From: CAWKCE01 sp032127035
Lineage (GTDB): Bacteria > Actinomycetota > Actinomycetes > JAHEKZ01
NCBI GenBank assembly: GCA_963848085.1
Contig: CAWKCE010000003.1
Coordinates: 124,001-188,000, forward strand
Reading direction: 5' to 3'
DNA: 64,000 nt
Positions 25,475 to 34,025 of this stretch are shown one piece after another. Under the pieces are notes generated by a model that saw only the letters and a program-made list of their open reading frames with translations, ran no database searches and had not been told where the DNA came from. Within the stretch, counting starts at the first letter, position 1. Every line of letters begins with the position of its first letter. The position numbers and the translations under genes were made by a program.

Positions 25475-26884
25475 ATGTCGTCGACCCGGTCCTTGGCGGA
25501 TCGCGCTGTCTCGGACGCCACACCCTCGCCGTACTGGCTTGACCGGCCGGACCGACCCGACCCGCACGGCGCCCTGACCGGTTCGGCACACGCCGACCTG
25601 GTCGTCGTCGGGGCCGGGTTCACCGGACTGTGGACCGCCCTGCTCGCCAAGGAGCGCGAACCCGACCGCGACATCGTGGTCGTCGACGGAGCGCGAGTTG
25701 CCTGGGCTGCCTCCGGCCGCAACGGAGGATTCTGCTCGTCGAGCCTCACCCACGGCCTTCCCAACGGGGTAGCCAGGTTCCCCGACGAGATCGGCACCCT
25801 GCTGCGGCTGGGGCACGAGAACCTGGCAGGCATCGAGGACACGATCGACCGGTACGCCATTGACTGCGGCTGGGAGAACAACGGCAACCTGGTCGCTGCC
25901 ACGGCCGACTGGCAGGCCGACGAGCTCGCTGCGCTCGCCCGCATGGCCGGCCACTACGGGCAGCCCGCGGTTCTGCTCGGACAGCTTGAGATGCGGGCCC
26001 AGGTCGACTCGCCGGCCTATCGCGCGGGCCTGCTCCTCCCCGACGACGGTGGGCTCGTCGACCCGGCCCGCCTGGCGTGGGGTCTGGCCGCTGCCGCGCA
26101 GTCGTCGGGTGTCCGATTCTTCGAGCAGAGCCCGGTGACCGGGGTCTCCGACGAGGGGCAGCGCGTGCGGGTGACCACGCGGAGCGGGTCGGTGAGCGCA
26201 CGACGCGCAGTGCTTGCCACCAATGCCTTCCGGACCCCGCTTCGCCGGCATCGGTGGTCGATCGCCCCGGTCTACAACTACGCCTTGATGACCGAACCGC
26301 TCAGCACGGACCAGCTGACCCGGATCGGATGGGACGGGCGGCAGGGGCTCAGCGATGCGGGAGCGGAGCTGTTCTACTACCGCCTCACCGAGGACAACCG
26401 CATCCTGTGGGGCGGCCCGCACACCGACTACTTCTACGGCGGCCGGATCGCTTCTCGGTTCGAGAACCGACCCGAGCTGTTCGTCCAGCTGGCCGAGGAG
26501 TTCTTCCGCACCTTCCCGCAGTTGACCGACGTCTCGTTCAGCCACGCCTGGGGCGGCGTCATCGACATCAGCAGCCGAGCCGTGAACTTCTGGGACGTCG
26601 CGATGGGAGGCAAGGTCGCCACGTCACTCGGGTTCTCCGGCCTGGGCGTCGGGTCCTCGCGGTTTGCCGGACAGGTGCTCCTCGACCTGCTCGACGGGAC
26701 GCCGACCGAGCGAACCGAGCTGCAGCTCGTGCGCGAACGTCCCCTCCCCTTCCCGCCGGAGCCGGCGCGGGCGGTCGGTGTCGCGCTCACCAAGCACGCC
26801 TACCGGTCGGCGGACCGCCACGACGGCCGACGCAACCTGTGGCTTCGCACTCTGGACCGACTGGGAATCGGGTTCGACGGGTGA
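25475..26884 (+). CDS. FAD-dependent oxidoreductase (gamma-glutamylputrescine oxidase-like)
   Basis: A 469-residue DAO-type flavoenzyme. The FAD-binding motif is ADLVVVGAGFTGLWTALLAKE; other family segments are RVAWAASGRNGGFCSSSL, AVLATNAFRTPLRR and a C-terminal FSGLGVGSSRFAGQVLLDLL. The N-terminal YWLDRPDRPD and the GRNGGF loop are those of PuuB-like enzymes, which oxidise amine substrates to aldehydes, but no other putrescine-pathway gene is adjacent. An ATG nine bases upstream (25466) is an alternative start. Confidence 0.85.
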   Translation: MSSTRSLADRAVSDATPSPYWLDRPDRPDPHGALTGSAHADLVVVGAGFTGLWTALLAKEREPDRDIVVVDGARVAWAASGRNGGFCSSSLTHGLPNGVARFPDEIGTLLRLGHENLAGIEDTIDRYAIDCGWENNGNLVAATADWQADELAALARMAGHYGQPAVLLGQLEMRAQVDSPAYRAGLLLPDDGGLVDPARLAWGLAAAAQSSGVRFFEQSPVTGVSDEGQRVRVTTRSGSVSARRAVLATNAFRTPLRRHRWSIAPVYNYALMTEPLSTDQLTRIGWDGRQGLSDAGAELFYYRLTEDNRILWGGPHTDYFYGGRIASRFENRPELFVQLAEEFFRTFPQLTDVSFSHAWGGVIDISSRAVNFWDVAMGGKVATSLGFSGLGVGSSRFAGQVLLDLLDGTPTERTELQLVRERPLPFPPEPARAVGVALTKHAYRSADRHDGRRNLWLRTLDRLGIGFDG

Positions 26885-27050
26885 GGGACGACCTGTCCGG
26901 CGCTCACTCCCGAACGTTGCCATTCGACTACCGTGAGTGACGAGACGCGCCCGTTGCGGGCTGATCTTTGGCACAACGGTCGCTCTGCGTGCACACTGGG
27001 ATCATTCTGTGGGGGCACACAGCAGGCGGTACGTCGAGCGTGGGGGACAT

Positions 27051-28343
27051 ATGACAGGCAAGTGGGTACGCACGTCCTTGGTGGCCGTCGGTCTCGCGAC
27101 GGCGATGGTGGTGGGCACCAGCCCGTCCTGGGCCGGGATCTATCAGCCGGACGTCGTCACCGAAGTCCCAGCCAGCTACACGCCGCACATCAAGGCGGAC
27201 GCCCAGCAGGGCAAGCCAGTCGCCTTCAGCGCGGCCCAGCTCGGGGACACTGTCTACGTCGGCGGCCGCTTCAACGAGGCGGAGAACGCGAAGCGAACCG
27301 TCACCTACCAGCGTCACAACCTGATGGCGTTCGACGCCAACACCGGCGTGATGCGCGACTTCGCGCCCGACGTCGACGGCGACGTGTGGGCCATCGAGGC
27401 CTCCGCCGACGCTATCTACATCGGTGGACGCTTCAAGAACGTCAACGGGACGCTCCGGCCGGCCATCGCCAAGCTCGACCCGGTCACCGGCGAGCTGGAC
27501 CCGAACTTCCAGCCCAGCATCAAGGGTGCGCGGATCACCGACATCCAGCTGGCCAACGGCAAGCTGATCATCGCCGGCACGATCTACAAGAAGCTGACCG
27601 CGCTGAACCCGATCACGGGCAAGAACACCAGCTACATCAACGCCTCGATCTCCGGGAAGCTCCCGCTCAGCTCGGGCAAGACCGAGGTCTTCAAGTTCAG
27701 CATCAACCCGGCCGGAACCAGGTTGGTCTCGGTTGGCAACTTCACCACGGTCGACGGCCAGAACCGGCAGCGCGCGTTCATGCTGAACCTGGACGGCTCC
27801 GGTGACACTCTGAGCGACTGGTACTACACGCCGTTGGACCGGCGCTGCCGGACCACGACTGCAAACCGCATCGCGTACCTGAAGGACGTCGACTTCTCCC
27901 CCGACGGCAGCTACTTCGTCTTCGTCGCCACTGGTTGGGTCCCGCAGACCACAGATGAGATCGGCACCGCGGTGTGTGACGCGGCTGCCCGGTTCGAGGT
28001 CGACAACTTGGCTCCGACGGCGCCGACGTGGATCAACTACACCGGTGGTGACACGCTGCACGCGGTCGAGGTGACCGGCGCCGCGGTCTACGTGCAGGGG
28101 CACAGCCGGTGGCTGGACAACCCCTACGGCAACGACTTCGCCGGACCAGGCGCAGTCGTCCGGTGGGGAGGCGGGGCCATCGACCCGGTGACGGGCATGG
28201 CCAACGACTGGGACCCGATCATGAAGCACGCCACGGGTGGCTACGAGTTCCTCTCCACCGAGGCCGGCTTGTGGACGATCAGCGAGGGCAAGCGCTTCGC
28301 CGGCAAGTACCACCGAGGGATCGTCTTCACGCCGCTTCCCTGA
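27051..28343 (+). CDS. Secreted beta-propeller-like protein (delta-60 type repeats)
   Basis: A 430-residue exported protein. The signal peptide ends at SPSWA (about residue 28). The remainder contains repeated blocks of the form VYVGGRF...NLMAFDANTGVM, IYIGGRFKNVNG...AIAKLDPVTGEL and LVSVGNFTTVDGQNRQRAFMLNLDG, which are typical of delta-60/PQQ-like propellers. Function unknown; surface or extracellular location is likely. The ATG at 27051 follows GGGGGA. A long hairpin terminator follows the stop. Confidence 0.85.
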   Translation: MTGKWVRTSLVAVGLATAMVVGTSPSWAGIYQPDVVTEVPASYTPHIKADAQQGKPVAFSAAQLGDTVYVGGRFNEAENAKRTVTYQRHNLMAFDANTGVMRDFAPDVDGDVWAIEASADAIYIGGRFKNVNGTLRPAIAKLDPVTGELDPNFQPSIKGARITDIQLANGKLIIAGTIYKKLTALNPITGKNTSYINASISGKLPLSSGKTEVFKFSINPAGTRLVSVGNFTTVDGQNRQRAFMLNLDGSGDTLSDWYYTPLDRRCRTTTANRIAYLKDVDFSPDGSYFVFVATGWVPQTTDEIGTAVCDAAARFEVDNLAPTAPTWINYTGGDTLHAVEVTGAAVYVQGHSRWLDNPYGNDFAGPGAVVRWGGGAIDPVTGMANDWDPIMKHATGGYEFLSTEAGLWTISEGKRFAGKYHRGIVFTPLP

Positions 28344-28352
28344 CCTGAAGCC

Positions 28353-28402
28353 AGACATCCGTAGGGCCCGCGCTGCTTGTGGCGCGGGCCCTACGGATGT
28401 CT
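28353..28402 (+). terminator. Long perfect hairpin terminator
   Basis: Two 21-base arms at 28353-28373 and 28382-28402 are exact reverse complements (core CCGTAGGGCCCGCGC) with an 8-base loop, 10 bases after the stop of the propeller protein. No U-tract. Confidence 0.8.
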
Positions 28403-28588
28403 CGACCCGTGTTGCCGCGAACCGCGGGACGTCATGCTTCTTGTCACTGTGGCTGCCCTGGGCCGAGGTCTGAGCGCACCCGAATCCGCAGTCGTCGATT
28501 CGGACGTGGCGAGCGGCCCGCCCGGTCCCCAGAGCGCGACAATGGCGTCGCGGAGCTTCCGCGGGTGCCGGTCGCGAGGTGGTGAGGT

Positions 28589-29731
28589 GTGAGAACGAGC
28601 GAGGTGGTCTCCTTCCTCGACGCGAACGACGCGCTCGCTCTCGGGAAGAGCTCACCCTGGCCCGCCCAGTGGCGAGCCGAGGAGTCGGTTCACCAGGTGG
28701 GCAGTACGGTCTTCGGCGGGCCAAGGCGTGGCGGTCCCCCTCCGGTGTGGCCTGTGCCACCGGCCCTCGAGTCCGACCAGCTCGCGAGGCTGCGCGGTAA
28801 CACCGAGGCACCGGAGAGCGCGCTGGTGGCTCCCCTCTGGGACGTCGACTCCTGGTACCAGCCCGTGCACTTCCACGGCTACGACGGGGGCCTGTTCATC
28901 CGGGAGCGCCCGGTCGTGCGGCTGGCCGGCGAGCTGGCGCGCTTCTCGCGAGTGTCCTCGCTGCCGATTGTTGCCGGCCCCGAGACCGTTGGGCACGTCC
29001 TGCGCGAAGCCTTTCTGACCCACTACTTGCACGCGCTGTTTCACCACCGGGTGGAGTGCCTCGCGGTCCACATGCAGGTTGTAGGGCACCGGGCGCACTA
29101 CGTGGACTACGTCGAGCGCGCCTACCGGCCGGCGGCTGCGAGCGACGACCTGCTCGAGGAGGCGCTGGCCAACGCCTTCGTCTATCGAATGTTGTCTCGG
29201 CGGGCCTTCTCGGCCGGCGTGCCGACCGAGATTCGGCGGTTGACGACCACCTACCTGAAGGGCAGCTGGTCTGCCGACCGCCCCGGGTACCGGGAGGCTG
29301 CGCGTTTCACCGCCCCCGCAGCTTGGGCAGCCGGTTTGGGAGACCTCCACAGCCGGGTGCAGGAAGCGAGCAACCGCGCAACCCGGCGGGCGATCTGGCG
29401 GCACCTCGGTCCCGACCTGACGGGGAGCTTCCTCGAGCCGTCGTCCGACGTCTTCGTCGTGGCGGACTCCGCGACACCCGCTGTGGTCCCTCGCGCAGCG
29501 GCGGCACCCACGTGCTCGCCGGGTGAGCTGATCGGCGTTCTGGAGCGCGCGGGCTACCGCGCGGGCAAGCGATCCCGAGGGCTGCACGTGACGCTCAAGT
29601 CCGCGGGCCGGCCGACGGCAGTCGTGCCTTCGGCCGGTGTGCTCTCACCGGGGGTCGTGGCCCGGAACCTCGAGCTGATCGGATCCGGGCCGGCCGATCT
29701 GCCCGCCCTCCTGGGTGCTACCCGTCGCTGA
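28589..29731 (+). CDS. Putative His-rich (metallopeptidase-like) protein fused to a HicA-like domain
   Basis: A 380-residue protein that I do not recognise as a named family. Residues 90-205 hold a His-rich core (HFHGYDGGLF; His145, His148, His152, His153 and Glu156 in THYLHALFHHRVE; then LLEEALANAFVYR at 188-200), a spacing that could form a gluzincin-like zinc site. Residues 310-365 read SPGELIGVLERAGYRAGK, GLHVTLKSAGRPTAVVP and SPGVVARNLELIG, matching the HicA/YcfA double-stranded-RNA-binding-like fold, with His333 where HicA has its catalytic His. No HicB-like antitoxin is adjacent. The start is GTG at 28589. It overlaps the convergent gene by 14 bases. Roles in RNA cleavage or proteolysis are only suggestions. 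Confidence 0.7.
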   Translation: MRTSEVVSFLDANDALALGKSSPWPAQWRAEESVHQVGSTVFGGPRRGGPPPVWPVPPALESDQLARLRGNTEAPESALVAPLWDVDSWYQPVHFHGYDGGLFIRERPVVRLAGELARFSRVSSLPIVAGPETVGHVLREAFLTHYLHALFHHRVECLAVHMQVVGHRAHYVDYVERAYRPAAASDDLLEEALANAFVYRMLSRRAFSAGVPTEIRRLTTTYLKGSWSADRPGYREAARFTAPAAWAAGLGDLHSRVQEASNRATRRAIWRHLGPDLTGSFLEPSSDVFVVADSATPAVVPRAAAAPTCSPGELIGVLERAGYRAGKRSRGLHVTLKSAGRPTAVVPSAGVLSPGVVARNLELIGSGPADLPALLGATRR

Positions 29732-30842
29732 GAACTCCGAGGTCGACGATTGTCTGGGCCGTTGGCTTCCACAGCGTCGCGTGCCCGCCCGACGACCCCA
29801 CGACCCAGCCGCGCTCGTTGAGGGCCACCGCCGCCGAGTTCCTGCCGATGGAACCCAGGTCGGTCATGGCGTTCGTGCGGGGGCGCCACAGGAAGGCCCG
29901 CCACCATCCGGCAACTCGGGAGGCTCCCACCACCTGACCGTTGTCGTTGATACCTGAAGCGGTCGTGTCGCCATCGTCGAGGCTTCCGAGATCAGTCATC
30001 GTCTGAGACAGCGGCCGCCACAGGAAGGCGCGCTTGAAGCCACTCCTGTCGTAGAGGTAGCCGACGATCTGCCCCCGGTCGTTGATGTCCAGCGCGACGA
30101 CCTCGTTGGCCCCCTCGCCGAAGGTGCCCAGGTTGACCATGGTCTGTGTCCGCGGCCGCCAGAGAAACGCCCGATACCTTCCGAGACTCGTTGTCGACTG
30201 CCCGACCACCTGCCCGCGGTTGTTGACCGCGAAGGCCTGGCTCGAGCGTCCGCCCAGTGTCCCCAGGTCGGTCATCTCCTGGGTGGCAGGCCGCCACAGG
30301 AAGGCGTGCCCGCGGTCTCGACGAGTCGTGGAGACCCCGACGACCTGCCGTCTGTCGTTGATGCCCGTGGCAAAGGACAGCTCGCCACCCAGTGTCCCCA
30401 GGTCGGTCATGGTTCTGGATCGAGGGCTCCAGAGAAACGCGTGGGCGATGCAGGTCCTCCCTGACCTTTCGCAGGAGTCCCCAACCACATATCCGGCACT
30501 GTTGATGGCGGAGGCATTCGATGCGACGTGTCCTTCCAGCGTGCCCAGGCTGGTCATCTCGCGAGTCCACGGTGTCCAGAGGAACGCCCGAGGTTGGCCG
30601 CTTGGCGTCGACGACTGCCCAACGACCAGTCCGTCGGCACTGATGTCCCTGGCGGCCGAGTAGTCGACCGCGGTCGCAGCGTCCTGGCCGCTGCCCGGCA
30701 AGGCCGCAGTACGTGGCACCCCTGCCAGCGGCGTCGCGGCCATCGCTGGTGCTGAGACCGCGCACGCCAGGACGAAGATCAGAGGCATTCCCCGCTGCAG
30801 CCCCTGGTGAATGCCCGTGTGCGACGCTCCGTATCCGTCCAT
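29718..30842 (-). CDS. Secreted HAF-repeat protein
   Basis: A 374-residue exported protein. After a signal region (MPLIFVLACAVSAPAMAA) it consists of seven or so imperfect 40-50-residue repeats, each built from a GINxxGxVVG strand, an RAFLWRP segment and an MTDLGTLGG segment, as in the TIGR02913 HAF repeat family of extracellular proteins. The repeats probably form a beta-propeller or solenoid. The start is uncertain: ATG at 30842 (used here) or 30788. It converges on, and overlaps, the HicA-fusion gene. Function unknown. Confidence 0.8.
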   Translation of the reverse strand: MDGYGASHTGIHQGLQRGMPLIFVLACAVSAPAMAATPLAGVPRTAALPGSGQDAATAVDYSAARDISADGLVVGQSSTPSGQPRAFLWTPWTREMTSLGTLEGHVASNASAINSAGYVVGDSCERSGRTCIAHAFLWSPRSRTMTDLGTLGGELSFATGINDRRQVVGVSTTRRDRGHAFLWRPATQEMTDLGTLGGRSSQAFAVNNRGQVVGQSTTSLGRYRAFLWRPRTQTMVNLGTFGEGANEVVALDINDRGQIVGYLYDRSGFKRAFLWRPLSQTMTDLGSLDDGDTTASGINDNGQVVGASRVAGWWRAFLWRPRTNAMTDLGSIGRNSAAVALNERGWVVGSSGGHATLWKPTAQTIVDLGVLSDG

Positions 30843-30975
30843 GTCGTCACGTCCCGTGAGTGCAGCCGAGCCGTAGGCGGCCACTCACCACCAGCGTGGA
30901 CTCCGATGTCGCGGGTAGGTAGAGCCCCCCGGCCCTCGTTCGTCGTCGGCGGGAAGCCGACGAACCCGACGCCAA

Positions 30976-31092
30976 GCCGCCAGGATGCGGTGGCGTGGGG
31001 GGTGAGTGTGGCGGCCCAGCGAAGTCCCCCACGCCGGGCCGCCAGGATGCGGTGGCGTGGGGGGTGAGTGTGGCGGCCCAGCGAAGTCCCCC
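30976..31092. repeat. Two-copy 55 bp tandem repeat with 62 bp period
   Basis: Identical 55-base units at 30976-31030 and 31038-31092 are separated by 7 bases. Each contains CCAGGATGCGGTGGCGTGGG and ends in GCGAAGTCCCCC. The array lies between the HAF protein start and the end of the flavoprotein gene and has no coding character. It is a simple recent duplication. Confidence 0.85.
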
Positions 31093-31097
31093 TGGGG

Positions 31098-32693
31098 TCA
31101 GGCCTTCGCGGCCTTGTCCTTGAGGATCTGCTGGCTGGCCAGCCGCCCGGGCGCGCCCATCACGCAACCGCCAGGGTGGGTGCCGGAACCGCACTGGTAG
31201 TAGCCCTCGATCGGTGTGCGGTACTGGGCCCAGCCCGGGGCCGGGCGGAAGAAGTACATCTGCGGAGCCAGGAAGTCACCGGCGTAGATGTTGCCCTCAC
31301 TCAGCCCTACCACTCGCTCGATGTCGAGGGGGGTGACCACCTCGCGGTGCAGCACGAGGTCGCTGAACCCGGGGAAGAACGCCTCCAGGTTGCGTTGCAC
31401 AGTGTCCCCGAGGTTGGTCCGCTCGGTGTCCCAGTCGCTGCCTTTGAGGTGGTACGGCGCGTACTGCACGAAGCACGACATGACGTGTTTCCCGGGGGGT
31501 GCCATGTCGGGGTCGAGGAACGACTGGAGAGAGCAGTCCAGGTAGGGGCGGTCGCTGTACCAGCCGTACTTGGCCGCGTCGTAGGCACGCTCGAGGTACT
31601 CGATCGACGGGGCGATGCTGATGAACCCGCGGTACTGGTCCGTGCGCCCGGCTAGTGCGGGATACGTCGGCGCACCGTCCAGCGCGAAGTTGACCTTGGC
31701 GCTGGTGCCCTTGAACTGGAACCGGTCGATGCTGTCGACGAGCTCGCCCGGGAGCTCCCGTGGGTCGACCAGCTTGGTGAACGTCTGTCTCGGGTCGAGG
31801 GCGCTGACGACCGTGTCGGCGTGGAACTCGGTGCCGTCGGTGAGAACCACTCCTACCGCGCGACCGTCCAGTGTGAGCACGTGGTCGACGGGGGACTCCA
31901 GACGGATCTCGGCACCGAACGCCTCGGCGGCCGTTGCGAGGAGCTGGGTGAAGCCCCCGTTGCCGCCCTTGTGGAACGACCACGACCCGAGGTGGCCGTC
32001 GTGCTCGCCCATCGCCATCATGAGCGAGACCAGCCCGGAGCCCGCCGACATCGGCCCCACCTTGGTCCCGGTGGTCGAGGACGCGGCGAGGTACCCCTTG
32101 ATGATGTCGCTGTCGAAGTAGTCGTCCAGGAAGTCGGCGATGCTCCCGGTGATCAGCCGCACCGCGTCATGGATCACCTTCTGCTCAGCCGAGCCCAGGT
32201 GCCCGAGCAACCAGGCCACGTCCTCGGCGTCCTCGGGCGACTTGCCGAAGATGTTCGGCGGGACCCGGTCGAAGAGCGGGCGCAGCAGCTGCAGGACGCG
32301 TGTCACGTCGTGGTCGTAGCGGTCCATCGCGTCGGCATCCTGCGGGGAGTGCCGCGTGATCTCGCGGATGTTCTCGTCCCGGTCCGGACCGAGCAGCAGG
32401 TAGTCGCCGTTCTCCATAGGCGCGAAGACCGTCGGCATGTAGATGGGGTTGAAGCCGAACTTCACCAGCTCGAGCTCGCGGATCACCTCGGGCCGAATCA
32501 GGCTCAACGCGTAGGAGAACGTCGTGAAGCTGAAACCGGGGTGGAGCTCCTCGGTGATGGCGGCGCCCCCGACGAGGTGGCGCTGCTCCAGGATCAGTGT
32601 CTTCAGGCCTGCCTTCGCGAGGTAGGCCCCGTTGACCAGGCCGTTGTGGCCGCCTCCGACGACGATGGCGTCGTAGCTGTTGCTGTCGGTCAT
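31098..32693 (-). CDS. FAD-dependent oxidoreductase (phytoene desaturase/PYROXD2-like)
   Basis: A 531-residue flavoprotein of the CrtI/PYROXD2 group. The N-terminus has the FAD motif IVVGGGHNGLVNGAYLAKAG and LEQRHLVGGAAITEE; the C-terminus has IYAGDFLAPQMYFFRPAPGW and QCGSGTHPGGCVMGAPG, the conserved second dinucleotide-site region. Carotenoid desaturation is unlikely, since there are no carotenoid genes and bacterial PYROXD2-like proteins are a separate branch of unknown substrate. Its ATG overlaps the stop of the upstream GcvT-like gene (ATGA), so the two probably act in one pathway. Confidence 0.87.
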   Translation of the reverse strand: MTDSNSYDAIVVGGGHNGLVNGAYLAKAGLKTLILEQRHLVGGAAITEELHPGFSFTTFSYALSLIRPEVIRELELVKFGFNPIYMPTVFAPMENGDYLLLGPDRDENIREITRHSPQDADAMDRYDHDVTRVLQLLRPLFDRVPPNIFGKSPEDAEDVAWLLGHLGSAEQKVIHDAVRLITGSIADFLDDYFDSDIIKGYLAASSTTGTKVGPMSAGSGLVSLMMAMGEHDGHLGSWSFHKGGNGGFTQLLATAAEAFGAEIRLESPVDHVLTLDGRAVGVVLTDGTEFHADTVVSALDPRQTFTKLVDPRELPGELVDSIDRFQFKGTSAKVNFALDGAPTYPALAGRTDQYRGFISIAPSIEYLERAYDAAKYGWYSDRPYLDCSLQSFLDPDMAPPGKHVMSCFVQYAPYHLKGSDWDTERTNLGDTVQRNLEAFFPGFSDLVLHREVVTPLDIERVVGLSEGNIYAGDFLAPQMYFFRPAPGWAQYRTPIEGYYQCGSGTHPGGCVMGAPGRLASQQILKDKAAKA

Positions 32694-33895
32694 GGCATCG
32701 ACGTCTTTCGCTCGGGGGAGAAGAAGGGCATCTTCACGACCTCACCTGGCGAGGTCGTGTACACGTGGTCCACGGTCTGCTCGACGTGCACCGGGGTGCC
32801 GACCGCAGCCAGCTCGGGTCGCACGCGGGCGATTCCGACGTGGGTCTGCATCATGGGGGAGTACGTGTAGCTCGTCGCGTACCCCGCGCGCTCGCCCGAC
32901 TCGTCGTAGAGCATCGTCTCCCACGCGGCCGGGGCGTCCTCCTTGGGAGGTATCAGTCCGGCGTTGTAGTAGAGCTCGTCGTACGCGCGCCAGTCCACCG
33001 ACACTCCCACCGTTGCCCAGCGGGACGTGCCGCCCTCCCGCTCGGCCAGAATGGCCCGCCGCCCCGCGAAGTTGCGCGAGGGGTCGTCGATGCCCTTCAG
33101 CAGCCAGCCGAAGCCGAGCTCGTCGGGGGTGAACCGGTCGTGCTCGTTGAACGAGTACCGGCTCGAGGTGAACTCCACACCGATGAGTGGCAGGCCGGCT
33201 TCGATCCGGAGCACGTTGAGCGCCTGGTCGCCGAAGGGCCGCATCTGGTGTGGCTCACCAGCTGCCCAGACCGCGTCGAAGACGGCGAGCGCCTCGGCTG
33301 CCGGGATACGCACCTCGTAGCCGAGGTCTCCGGTGAAGCCGGTGCGGCTGATCGTCACCTCGGCGCCGGCGATCTTCGACTGCGTGTGACCGAAGTAGCT
33401 CAGCTCGTCGGTCTCCGGCGCTAGGGCAGACAGCACGGCCCGGGAGCGGGGCCCCTGGACGACGAGCATGGCGTGGTCGGCCGAGACGTCGTCGACCGAC
33501 ACCTCCAGCGACCCGATCTGGCTGCGGAGGAACGACAGGTTCGGCTCGGCGGCGGTGAGAAGGAAGTCGTTCGCCGAGTGGCGGAACACCACTCCGTCCT
33601 CGAGCACGTAGCCGTCGCTGTCGCACCAGATCGTGTACTGGGCGCGCCCGGGTCGGCAGGTCCGGATATCTCGGGCCAGCAGCCCGCCGAGGTAGCGCTC
33701 GGCGTCGCGACCGGTGACCTCGTACTTGTACAGCGGCGACGCGTCGAAGCAGCCCACGGCATTGCGGACGCCGAAGTACTCGTGCTTCACCGCGATGTCG
33801 TACTGGGACGCCGACAGGTATCCGGCCCAGTGGGACCACAGCTGGGTGGTGTTGAGCTCAGCGAGACGCGGGTGGAACGGCGTGGTCATGACCAT
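32690..33895 (-). CDS. GcvT-like aminomethyltransferase/demethylase family protein
   Basis: A 401-residue protein of the glycine-cleavage T family, which transfers C1 groups to tetrahydrofolate. Signatures: GCFDASPLYKYEVTGRDAERYL, GRAQYTIWCDSDGYVLEDG, LVVQGPRS, RTGFTGDLGYEVRIP and LGFGWLLKGI. It differs from true GcvT and resembles the branch that includes O- and S-demethylases (DMSP or aromatic-ether demethylases). It is translationally coupled to a flavoprotein, and the pair may demethylate and then oxidise one substrate. GGGAG lies 7 bases before the ATG at 33895. Confidence 0.85.
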   Translation of the reverse strand: MVMTTPFHPRLAELNTTQLWSHWAGYLSASQYDIAVKHEYFGVRNAVGCFDASPLYKYEVTGRDAERYLGGLLARDIRTCRPGRAQYTIWCDSDGYVLEDGVVFRHSANDFLLTAAEPNLSFLRSQIGSLEVSVDDVSADHAMLVVQGPRSRAVLSALAPETDELSYFGHTQSKIAGAEVTISRTGFTGDLGYEVRIPAAEALAVFDAVWAAGEPHQMRPFGDQALNVLRIEAGLPLIGVEFTSSRYSFNEHDRFTPDELGFGWLLKGIDDPSRNFAGRRAILAEREGGTSRWATVGVSVDWRAYDELYYNAGLIPPKEDAPAAWETMLYDESGERAGYATSYTYSPMMQTHVGIARVRPELAAVGTPVHVEQTVDHVYTTSPGEVVKMPFFSPERKTSMP

Positions 33896-33978
33896 GGTGG
33901 CTCCCGGGTGATCCGGTCGAGGTGGGCGTCAGCCTAGTGCGGCACCGGGGGCGCGGCACGGTGATCGCCGCTGATGGA

Positions 33979-34006
33979 GTGGGGCGGGGTTGGCCCGCTG
34001 CCCCAC
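33979..34006 (-). terminator. Possible terminator after the DinB-fold gene
   Basis: GTGGGGC / GCCCCAC with an inner GGG/CCC pairing forms a short stem 20 bases beyond the stop of the minus-strand gene at 34026. It is weaker than the other hairpins. Confidence 0.35.
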
Positions 34007-34025
34007 CTACTGGATGGGGACGTGC

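Noticed and set aside
30976..31092. Tandem units considered as a CRISPR-like array
   Set aside because: Only two units of 55 bases with a 7-base separation, no spacers and no cas genes.
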